Shown in pieces: positions 34,264 to 41,703 of a stretch of DNA of 64,000 nucleotides. A program made the translations under genes and the position numbers. Source of the stretch: CAVTZP01 sp963739245 (GTDB lineage Bacteria > Chloroflexota > Dehalococcoidia > Dehalococcoidales > BS750m-G39). The stretch is taken from positions 98,174 through 162,173 of the forward strand of contig CAVTZP010000004.1 of the NCBI GenBank assembly GCA_963739245.1, written 5' to 3'. Under the pieces are notes generated by a model. It had not been told where the DNA came from. It worked only from the letters and a program-made list of their open reading frames with translations, and made no database searches. Within the stretch, counting starts at the first letter, position 1; every line of letters begins with the position of its first letter.

Positions 34264-34607
34264 TGCTCACCCCTTTCAATAGTAATTTCTGTTCCTGAAG
34301 CTACCTGCTTAAAGATAGTGGCCTCTCCTGTGATTCTACCAAACACAGTAACCGCGCTTGCCGGGCGAATTTCGCCTCCCCGGCTAATAGGAGTTGGGCC
34401 ATAGAAGATGCAAAAGGCATTACCTTCAGGCCAATAGCCCAAATCCCCAGCGCTTACCAGTTCCTGCCCCGCCTCCAGCTCCAGGCTAACCGGGATTGAG
34501 AAGTATACTTCTTCTCCCCAAAGATTGGCACGAGCTTTGATGGGCAATGCTTCCCAGATTGCTTGTGCCGTCCTGGTATTATTTAACTCGGCAGCTGCTT
34601 CAATCAA
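34260..34607 (-). CDS. Cyclophilin-like (DUF369-type) protein
   Basis: A 115-residue protein of the cyclophilin-like fold: TRTAQAIWEALPIKARANLW, EEVYFSIPV, DLGYWPEGNAFCIFYGPTP and RPASAVTVFGRI are diagnostic. These proteins share the cyclophilin beta-barrel but not necessarily isomerase activity. The TTG at 34607 is the first standard start, yet the family-like N-terminal strand RIYIKAG continues in frame upstream to an ATA at 34634 with TTGAGG before it. So either translation starts at TTG with a shortened N-terminus, or a non-standard or mis-sequenced start codon is used. Paired with the PK-C-like gene downstream. Confidence 0.75.
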   Translation of the reverse strand: MIEAAAELNNTRTAQAIWEALPIKARANLWGEEVYFSIPVSLELEAGQELVSAGDLGYWPEGNAFCIFYGPTPISRGGEIRPASAVTVFGRITGEATIFKQVASGTEITIERGEQ

Positions 34608-34725
34608 ACCAGCTTTTATGTAGATTCTCTTTATCTTTAAGCCTCAATCATATTTTAGCACAGACTCTTTCTGTATAATACCTTGCTGGTTGACAGTTGC
34701 GAGTATATTTGCTACCCTGCTTCCA

Positions 34726-35637
34726 ATGGTAGGCCAACAACTCGGGGAACAGATAGCCGAGCTCAAAAAGAAGCTGGGGGCGGTTATCGTTGCCCATAAT
34801 TATCAGCGACCTGAGGTTCAGGATATAGCCGACTTTGTTGGAGATTCGCTTGAGTTAGCCCGCCGCTGCGCTGAGGTTAATGCGGAGACTATCGTTTTCT
34901 GTGGTGTTGACTTTATGGCAGAGACAGCCAAAATCCTCAATCCAGACGCCACCGTTTTGCTGTCTGCCGCTACCGCTTGCTGTCCCATGGCAGGTATGAT
35001 TGATGCCGATGATTTGAACGAATGGAAGGAGAGATATCCCAAAGCAACGGTGGTGGCCTACGTTAACACTACGGCTGCGGTCAAAGCCGGAAGTGATATC
35101 TGCTGCACCTCGGCCAATGCGGTTAAGGTGGTAGAATCAGTACCCAACGACGAGATTCTGTTTATTCCCGACAAACACTTAGGGCATTATGTCTCTACCA
35201 AGGTGAGCGGGAAAAGGATAATTCTCTACCCGGGATATTGTATTGCTCATGCCCGGCTGACGGCTGAGGAGGTGCAGCGGGCTAAACACCACCACCCTGA
35301 GGCTAAAGTGCTGGTTCATCCCGAATGTCGGGAAGAAGTAATCGAACTGGCTGACGCTGTTCTAAGCACTTCCCAAATGGTACACTATGCCAAAGAGAGT
35401 CTGGCAAAAACCTTTCTTATTGGTACGGAAGAGGGTCTACTTCATCGATTGCACCAGGAAAACCCGAAGAAGAAGTTTTATTTACTTTCTCCCAGCCTCA
35501 TTTGCGCCAATATGAAGAAGACCCGTCTGGAAACTGTGGTCGAAACCATGAAATTAAAGCGCAATCGGGTCACCGTACCTGAAGATATAAGGCTGAAGGC
35601 AAAGCAAGCCCTGGACAGAATGTTAGCGGTGGTTTAA
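34726..35637 (+). CDS. nadA: Quinolinate synthase
   Basis: A 303-residue NadA (ATG at 34726; an open frame reaches a TTG at 34690). It condenses iminoaspartate with dihydroxyacetone phosphate to quinolinate using a [4Fe-4S] cluster. Cysteines fit the three ligands: in ATACCPMAGM, in the HPEC motif (VLVHPECREEV) and in SPSLICANMKKT. IVAHNYQRPEVQDIAD and FVGDSLELA are the N-terminal signatures. A TATAAT at 34674-34679 could be its -10. The stop overlaps the start of nadB by 1 bp. Confidence 0.95.
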   Translation: MVGQQLGEQIAELKKKLGAVIVAHNYQRPEVQDIADFVGDSLELARRCAEVNAETIVFCGVDFMAETAKILNPDATVLLSAATACCPMAGMIDADDLNEWKERYPKATVVAYVNTTAAVKAGSDICCTSANAVKVVESVPNDEILFIPDKHLGHYVSTKVSGKRIILYPGYCIAHARLTAEEVQRAKHHHPEAKVLVHPECREEVIELADAVLSTSQMVHYAKESLAKTFLIGTEEGLLHRLHQENPKKKFYLLSPSLICANMKKTRLETVVETMKLKRNRVTVPEDIRLKAKQALDRMLAVV

Positions 35638-37205
35638 TGAGAGATAGCAAAGCCTCGAATTATTATGATTACATTATAGTTGGCAGCGGCATTGCCGGGC
35701 TGTATACTGCCCTGCTGGCCAAAGAACAGGGAAGCGTGGCTATTCTCACCAAGGGTAGCATTGACGACTGCAATACCAAACATGCCCAGGGGGGTGTTGC
35801 TGCCGCTATTGGCAAGAGTGATTCGCCAGAACTTCATTTCAAGGACACTATCGCCGCCGGGGACGGCTTGTGCGATGAAGAGGCAGTGCGGATACTGGTC
35901 AACGAAGCCCCAGCCCGCATTGCCGAACTGGTCAACCTTGGAGTGCCATTTGATACCCTCGATGGAGAGATTGCTCTTACAAAGGAGGCGGCTCACAGTG
36001 TGCCGCGCATCCTGCACGCCGGCGGTGACGCCACCGGGGAGCACATTGAAACTACTCTAAGTAACCGGGTACGAGCATCCAAAATCCAGGTGCTTGAACA
36101 CTGCCTGGCTACCGAGATTCTGATAGAAAAGGGGCAGGTTTCCGGGGTAAGGGCTCTTGATTGCCGCACCGGCTCTATTGAGGAGTTTGGCTGCCGCTTT
36201 CTTATTCTGGCTACTGGTGGCGCCGGGCAGCTATACAAGTTCACCACTAACTCTGACATCGCTACCGGCGATGGTATCGCCTTAGCCTTTAATACCGGGG
36301 CGGAGATTGTTGATATGGAGTTCTTTCAATTTCACCCTACGGCGCTGCACCTGCCCGGAGTAACCCCGTTTCTCATATCAGAAGCGGTCCGGGGTGAGGG
36401 GGGAGTGCTGCGCAATGTGGAAGGGCGCCGCTTCATGCCCGATTATGCCCCGGAGGGTGACCTGGCAACGCGTGACGTAGTTGCCCGCAGTATCCTGCAT
36501 GAGATGGAAAAAACAGGCTCAGATAGGGTCTTCATTGATGTAACCCACCTGCCGCCTCATCTTATAACCACCCGCTTTCCCCATATCTACCGCTTTTGCC
36601 TAGACCATGGTCTGGATATTACTAAAGAGCTTATCCCCGTAGCCCCGGCGGCCCACTACCTGATGGGCGGCATCAAGACCAATAGCTGGGGGGAAACTAA
36701 TATAAATGGGCTATTTGCCGGCGGTGAAACCGCCTGCACCGGGGTCCACGGAGCCAACCGCCTTGCTTCCAACTCAATGCTGGAGGTGGTAGTGTTCAGC
36801 AAAAGAATTATCGAAAAAACCGGAAGCGGTGGCGAGATTAAGGCTCCTGCCCCCGGCAAAGGCGGGGACGTTCATCACTCCCTTAGTCACCGGAGATCTC
36901 CAGCAACGGTGCCGGCACCCAGCCTTTCCGCTTTGCAGCAGCTCCACTGGGATAAGGTAGGCATCATCCGTAACAAGACGGGACTTACTGAGGCGGCAAA
37001 TATTCTTGCTGCCTGGCAAAGTTGCTTGCCCCAGCCGGTAGACCGCCCCTCCTATGAGTTGAGCAGTCTGGTATTGACCGGTCGATTAGTAGTTGAGGCT
37101 GCCCTCATCAGGGAAGAGAGTCGTGGCGCTCACTTCCGCTCCGATTTCCCTCAGACCTTAGCGGAGTGGCAGCGCCATATCATATTTACCCAAACAGGAG
37201 GCTAG
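35637..37205 (+). CDS. nadB: L-aspartate oxidase
   Basis: A 522-residue flavoprotein that oxidises L-aspartate to iminoaspartate for NadA. The FAD-binding motif IIVGSGIAGLYTALLAKEQG lies at the N-terminus; HAQGGVAAAIG, GAGQLYKFTTNSDIATGDG, the substrate site HPTALHL and SEAVRGEGGVLRN, and ETACTGVHGANRLASNS near the C-terminal FAD site are all present. In anaerobes fumarate or a quinone replaces oxygen as electron acceptor. The start ATG overlaps the nadA stop (TAATG). Normal length for NadB. Confidence 0.95.
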   Translation: MRDSKASNYYDYIIVGSGIAGLYTALLAKEQGSVAILTKGSIDDCNTKHAQGGVAAAIGKSDSPELHFKDTIAAGDGLCDEEAVRILVNEAPARIAELVNLGVPFDTLDGEIALTKEAAHSVPRILHAGGDATGEHIETTLSNRVRASKIQVLEHCLATEILIEKGQVSGVRALDCRTGSIEEFGCRFLILATGGAGQLYKFTTNSDIATGDGIALAFNTGAEIVDMEFFQFHPTALHLPGVTPFLISEAVRGEGGVLRNVEGRRFMPDYAPEGDLATRDVVARSILHEMEKTGSDRVFIDVTHLPPHLITTRFPHIYRFCLDHGLDITKELIPVAPAAHYLMGGIKTNSWGETNINGLFAGGETACTGVHGANRLASNSMLEVVVFSKRIIEKTGSGGEIKAPAPGKGGDVHHSLSHRRSPATVPAPSLSALQQLHWDKVGIIRNKTGLTEAANILAAWQSCLPQPVDRPSYELSSLVLTGRLVVEAALIREESRGAHFRSDFPQTLAEWQRHIIFTQTGG

Positions 37206-37207
37206 AC

Positions 37208-38077
37208 TTGGAGCTACCTGAAGCCGAGGTTGATGCCATTATAGAACGTGCCCTGGCTGAGGATATAAGCCATGGAGATGTTACCAGCGAGCTGCTGATA
37301 CCACCCCAACTCCAGGGGAAGGCATCTATACTGGTCAAGGCAAGGGGGATACTGGCCGGCGGCGCCATCGCCAGGAAAGTGTTTCTAAAGGTTGATCCAT
37401 CGCTTGAGGTTGATGTGCTTATTGAAGACGGGGAGCGGGTTCAACCCGGGGACATAGTGGCTACCGTTTCCGGTAAGGTAGCCAGCATCCTCAAAGCGGA
37501 GCGGACTGCCCTCAATTTCCTGCAGAGGCTCAGCGGCATTGCCTCAAACACCGCCCAGTATGTCGCCAGAACAAAAGGCTTCAATGTTATAATCAGTGAT
37601 ACGCGTAAGACTACTCCGGGGTTAAGGTTGCTGGAAAAGTATGCGGTGCGCATGGGTGGCGGCAAGAGTCACCGCTTTCATCTGGGCGATGGTATCCTGA
37701 TTAAGGATAACCACCTGGCAGCACTGCGCGCCCTGGGCATGAGCTTAAAGGATATTGTCGCCAAGGCTAAGCAAGATGCCCCCCGGGCGCTAGAGGTGGA
37801 GGTAGAGGTCAACACTGTTCAGGAAGCCCTGGAGGCGGCTGAGGCCGGGGCGGATATTATCATGCTGGATAATATGAGCCCTGATGAGATGCGCCATACC
37901 GTGGGCTTAATCCCGGGTCAGGTTAAGATGGAAGCCTCGGGTGGGATTACCCTGGCTAATGTCCGTCGGGTGGCAATGTCAGGGGTTAACACCATCTCGG
38001 TTGGTGCCCTCACCCACTCCGCAAAAGCCCTTGATATTAGCCTTGAGCTTGAGCCACAGACACTGAAACTAATCTAG
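37208..38077 (+). CDS. nadC: Nicotinate-nucleotide pyrophosphorylase (carboxylating)
   Basis: A 289-residue NadC/QPRTase that converts quinolinate and PRPP to nicotinate mononucleotide. Motifs: ALAEDISHGDVTSELL, ERTALNFLQRLSGIAS, ISDTRKTTPGLRLLEKYAV, GGGKSHRFHLGDGILIKDNH, EVEVEVNTVQEALEA, and DIIMLDNMSPDEM. The frame is open from 37166 inside nadB, but AGGAGG at 37196-37201 points to a TTG start at 37208 and the family N-terminus. With nadA and nadB it completes the de novo NAD branch in one operon. Confidence 0.95.
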   Translation: MELPEAEVDAIIERALAEDISHGDVTSELLIPPQLQGKASILVKARGILAGGAIARKVFLKVDPSLEVDVLIEDGERVQPGDIVATVSGKVASILKAERTALNFLQRLSGIASNTAQYVARTKGFNVIISDTRKTTPGLRLLEKYAVRMGGGKSHRFHLGDGILIKDNHLAALRALGMSLKDIVAKAKQDAPRALEVEVEVNTVQEALEAAEAGADIIMLDNMSPDEMRHTVGLIPGQVKMEASGGITLANVRRVAMSGVNTISVGALTHSAKALDISLELEPQTLKLI

Positions 38078-38079
38078 CT

Positions 38080-38104
38080 CCTATCTCTGGTCGGGGTGGT
38101 CGGA
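38080..38104. repeat. 25-bp copy of sequence from the tRNA-Pro 3' end
   Basis: This segment just after the nadC stop matches 51787-51811 in 24 of 25 positions. The last 16 bases correspond to the 3' acceptor/T-arm end of tRNA-Pro (minus strand) and the first part to DNA beyond it. It abuts the truncated rhomboid remnant and looks like a recombination scar. Confidence 0.6.
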
Positions 38105-38108
38105 GAGG

Positions 38109-38276
38109 GTCCTGCTATACTTTATTATTCCCGTGCCGCTAGGGGTTGTGATTTTAGTCTTTTTTGTTCTCTGGTCTTTTATCCCCGGTGTCGCCTGGCA
38201 GGCTCATCTTGGCGGTCTGGTTTTCGGGCTGGCTATTGGGTTTTTCTTCAGGAGAAGGAGAAGCTATTTCTTCTAA
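38109..38276 (+). pseudogene. C-terminal remnant of a rhomboid protease
   Basis: An open reading frame without a start encodes about 55 residues, including IIPVPLGVVILVFFVLWSF (one membrane helix) and AWQAHLGGLVFGLAIGFFF followed by RRRRSYFF and a stop. AHLGGLVFGLAIG carries the His of the rhomboid Ser-His dyad in the last membrane helix (family motif AHxxGxxxG). The N-terminal part with the catalytic Ser is absent: nadC ends 32 bp upstream and a tRNA-derived repeat lies in between. So this is a 5'-truncated gene, probably cut by recombination. Confidence 0.6.
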
Positions 38277-39580
38277 TAAGTCACGAACCTGGGCAGGAAG
38301 GTGGCTATCTGCGGGAAGGCAACGAATATTACTGTAGCTACCAAGAACGGAACAAGATACGGGATAGTCCCCCAAAAAATAGTCGTTATCGGCACATCCC
38401 GGGAAATCCCCTTCACCACGTAAACATTGACCCCATCCGGTGGGGAAACGACGGCAATCATACTCAATAGCGTAACCATCACCCCAAACCATATCGGGTC
38501 GTACCCGAGACCGATTACCATAGGGAATAGGATAGGTACAACAAGTACAATACAAGCCATAGCATCCAAAAAAGTGCCGAGTATGAAATAAAAGATAAGT
38601 ATCAGTGTCATTATCATTACCGGCGATAACGAAAGCGTGGCTGACCCAGTTAGCCAATTCAAAAGGCATCGTTGTTCTCGTAATAAAGTGACTGAAGACA
38701 GTAGCCCCGGCGATAAGAAGCATAATCATGCAGGATATACGCAGTCCGTCTTTGGTGGCATCAATAAATTTCTGCCAGGTAAGCTCGCGGTTCACTATGC
38801 CGATTATCAGTGCGCCCACACTCCCGATGGCCCCTGCCTCGGTCGGGGTGAACCAGCCGGCAAACAGGCCGCCCATGGTGACCAGGAACAGTACCAGCGC
38901 ATCGGCAACCCCAATTAATGATTTCAACTTTTGCGCCCAGGTGGTGGAGGGACCGGGAGGGCCGGCATTCGGTTTAAGTTTGCACCAGACCAGTATGGTG
39001 CCGACAAAAAGGATAGCTATGATTATCCCGGGGATAATACCGGCGATGTAGAGCTTGCCGATGGACTGCTCGGTCAATATTCCATAGACAATAAAGGACA
39101 GTGCTGGGCGGAATCATAATGCCCAGCCCGCCGGCCGTGGCGACGGTACCCGTGGCAAACATATCGTTGTAATGATATTTTTTCATTTCCGGCAGAGCCA
39201 CTTTACCGATGGTGGCGGTGGTGGCTGCCGTGGAGCCGCAAACAGCGCCGAAAAGGGTGGAGGCAGCGACGGAGGCTATGGCCAACCCGCCAGACAGGCG
39301 CCCCAGAATCGACATAGGCCGTATTCAACAGTTTTCTACCAATCCCCGAGGCAAAGGCATAGCAGCCCATCATGACAAACATGGGAATAACGCTCAAGCG
39401 GGTAAGAGGTGAACTGGTCAAACACATCTCGCGGCAGCAGACTAAAGCGGCGTCCGGCGAGACCATGTAGGCAAACCCGGCCATGCCCACCAGCGCCATG
39501 CTGAAAGCCATCGGTATACCTATGGAAAAGCATACCAGCAGGACAACAACACCGATCGAACCGATTAGAATGGGGCTCAT
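38273..39580 (-). pseudogene. TRAP transporter large permease (DctM), frameshifted
   Basis: The 1308-bp region encodes one continuous DctM-type protein (about 436 residues, normal) but in several frames. Segments are IGSIGVVVLLVCFSIGIPMA (start), LSGGLAIASVAASTLFGAVC, GGLGIMIPPSTVL, EQSIGKLYIAGIIPGIIIAI, FVTMGGLFAGWFTPTEAGAI-like, and FYFILGTFLDAMACIVLVVP (end). Frameshifts lie near 39316, near 39094 (an extra T within CTTTATTG) and near 38640. Together with the frameshifted DctQ gene they could mean either a dead transporter or assembly errors. It would form the ion-coupled channel of a dicarboxylate-type TRAP importer. Starts with ATGA overlap from dctQ. Confidence 0.75.
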
Positions 39581-40079
39581 CTTTTTGTCGTCTCCAGCAG
39601 CGAAGTAATAAAATCTTTAATCAATATCAAGACCACAGGCAGGCAGCACAGGGCAAGCCAGAGGGCAAAGGGATAAATGTTAACTTGGCGGTAGCGGTAA
39701 CCTCATGATTGAGCCTCAGCGCTTGGGCATAATCGTAGCTTTTCCAGCTGAGGATGATAAAAAAGGCCAGACTGAGCAGGGCAACAAGGGCGTGGACAAT
39801 ACCCAGGCCGGGCTGGGGCAACCGGTCAATGAGCTCGATGCGGACGTGTCTGCCGTCAATTTTAGAAATGGCGAGGGCGCCGGCGATGGCGATTATTTGA
39901 AACAGGTAAACCACCTCGGTGCTGCCGGGTAAAGGCCAGTGAAAAAGCTTGGCACCGATAACATCGACCATGATGCCGAGAATCATGCCGATAGCGCCTA
40001 AGATGGCGACACGCTCAAACCAGATACTTAACTGGTAGTTAAACTTCTCCAGACGGCTCACGCCCTTGCTTATCTTCAA
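39577..40079 (-). pseudogene. TRAP transporter small permease (DctQ), frameshifted
   Basis: A four-helix DctQ-type subunit: AILGAIGMILGIMVDVIGAK, WPLPGSTEVVYLFQIIAIAG and DGRHVRIELIDRLPQPG are typical. The frame beginning at 40079 stops early at 39627, but in the next frame the family end is found (IYPFALWLALCCLPVVLILI then KDFITSLLETTKR) with a stop at 39577-39579, overlapping the DctM start. The single missing base lies near 39675. Length without the shift, about 167 residues, is normal. Confidence 0.75.
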
Positions 40080-40200
40080 GAAAGAGCCCCCCTATTTTCA
40101 GCTTCGAATTCTCACTCAACACAAGACAGAGTACCCCGGGGAGGGCCGGGAAAGCCCGCCGCCCCCCCGGGGGCTTGCCCACTCTATCTGGACGGCCAAC

Positions 40201-41292
40201 TTAAGGCGCTGTGGGTAAATTCACGTCGAACGGGGAAGGGATGTTCTGCTTTTCTTCGCGCGGCGTCCAGTATTCGATGCGGTCCCTGATGTAGTCAATG
40301 TAGGCCTGGGCATCGTCAAAACCATTGGCAGTCATGGTGGCGACATACTTGTCCATGACCGGCTGCACAGCATCGTGCCAACGCTGGCCTTCGGCGTCCG
40401 AAAGCTTGTACACCTCGTTGCCCGGAATGCTCAGGCTGTAATTGATGCCGTTGACATCAATGGCGTTCCAGGTTTCGGCCCACTTCTCGGCATATTCCTC
40501 ACTGACCTCGGTGAAGATATCCTGGATATCCTTGGGCATAGCATCCCACTTGTCCTTGTTCATCGCCAGGTAAAAGGTATACATGTTGCCCACCTGCCAA
40601 ACGAAGGCAGTGTACTTGCAGACATCGGCCATCTTGAAGGTCTTGAGGGTCTCGATGCCGACCAGCGTGCCATCGACGACGCCCTTGGAAACGGAGTCGT
40701 ACATCTCGACCATGGGAATATCACGCGGGGTCGCGCCCAGTGCGGCGATAGCATCGCCTACCTCTCCGGCGCCCCTCAGGGTCTTGCCCTTGAGGTCCTC
40801 CAGCTTGGTAACTTTCGTATTGTGCAGCATTAGGCCCGCGGTGCAACCGGCGTTGAAGAGCAGCACGTGCAGGCTATCCCACTCCGCCGGCTTGAATTTA
40901 TTGTAGAAATCAGTAGCGACGTGCGAGCCTACCCAGCCGGTGGGGTAACCCATCGGCAGGTCCAGGGCCTCGGTGACCGGGAAACGGCCGCGGTTATAAC
41001 CGATGTGCGAGAAGGCGATATCGGCGATGCCCTGCTCCAGGCCATCAGGGACCTTGGGAGCCGTAAGTAATGAGCCGCCGGGATAATAGGTAATCACCAC
41101 CCGCCCCTCGGAGCGCGCCATGATTTCCTTACCCCACTGTTCCTGAAGCGGGGTAAAGTTGTGGGCGATAGGCAGGTAGTTGGCCATTGCCAATCTTATC
41201 ACTTCTTGTGGAGCTGCTGGGCCAGCACAGGCCCCAAGCACTAACGATACTACCATAACCAGTGCAAAAAGTGGCAAAAAGATTTTTTTCAC
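40201..41292 (-). CDS. TRAP transporter substrate-binding protein (DctP family)
   Basis: A 363-residue extracellular solute receptor. A lipoprotein-type signal (FALVMVVSLVLGACAG, Cys about 22) is followed by the DctP fold: IAHNFTPLQEQWGKEIMARS, VITYYPGGSLL, LKGKTLRGAGEVGDAIAALG (the selectivity helix), and EMYDSVSKGVVDGTLVGIET. It binds a carboxylate ligand; the arginine at KTLRGAG is the usual carboxylate anchor. GTG start at 41292 with AAGGGGG upstream. This gene is intact, unlike its two permease partners just downstream. Confidence 0.9.
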   Translation of the reverse strand: MKKIFLPLFALVMVVSLVLGACAGPAAPQEVIRLAMANYLPIAHNFTPLQEQWGKEIMARSEGRVVITYYPGGSLLTAPKVPDGLEQGIADIAFSHIGYNRGRFPVTEALDLPMGYPTGWVGSHVATDFYNKFKPAEWDSLHVLLFNAGCTAGLMLHNTKVTKLEDLKGKTLRGAGEVGDAIAALGATPRDIPMVEMYDSVSKGVVDGTLVGIETLKTFKMADVCKYTAFVWQVGNMYTFYLAMNKDKWDAMPKDIQDIFTEVSEEYAEKWAETWNAIDVNGINYSLSIPGNEVYKLSDAEGQRWHDAVQPVMDKYVATMTANGFDDAQAYIDYIRDRIEYWTPREEKQNIPSPFDVNLPTAP

Positions 41293-41703
41293 GAATTAAC
41301 CCCCTTAAAGATTTTTTTTTGACAGTAACAGCATACTATCACATGTTTTCCTCCTTTCATATTCTCCTCAATCAAGCTACCTCGTTAAAACTTAAGGGCT
41401 CGTAAGCACACTATTACTGATTTGCTCCGAGCCCTCATCTCGCAATCTAAACTCATCATTATCTTGCGTCCCAAAATTTCACATCATAGACTAACTTATA
41501 TGAGCACCAGTCTATTATAAGGTTAAACGCTTGTTTGTCAATAGGGCACTTGATTTTCCTGATTAACTTTCATTTTGTTGTCGTAAAACAATCTGACGAC
41601 TTGTTCAATAATTCCCCTTTTGGTTTCCGTCTTGTTGGCAAAGAACCAATAAGTGTAAAATACAGAGTGGAGTAGAAGTTCAAGTCCTGCACGGGGAGAC
41701 AAG
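41293..41703. other. Intergenic region between dctP and copper ATPase (411 bp)
   Basis: No gene is recognised. Towards the ATPase it contains an inverted repeat GTCGT-N11-ACGAC near 41580-41600 and, closer, TTGGCA (41635-41640) with TAAAAT (41656-41661; 15-bp spacing) as a weak promoter. Two oppositely oriented genes are both read away from this region, so promoters for both must lie here. Confidence 0.4.

Noticed and set aside
34690..34709. TTGACA and TATATT before nadA as a promoter.
   Set aside because: The spacing is only 8 bp, too short for a sigma-70 promoter; the TATAAT at 34674-34679 is a better candidate.
38096..38470. Plus-strand 124-residue frame over the rhomboid remnant and the dctM end.
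   Set aside because: It is in a different frame from the rhomboid-like one and runs antisense over dctM, so it is a shadow.
41660..41700. Sequence resembling a tRNA T-loop (GTTCAAGTCCTGC) just before the copper ATPase gene.
   Set aside because: The flanks do not pair as a T-stem and no other tRNA arm is visible.
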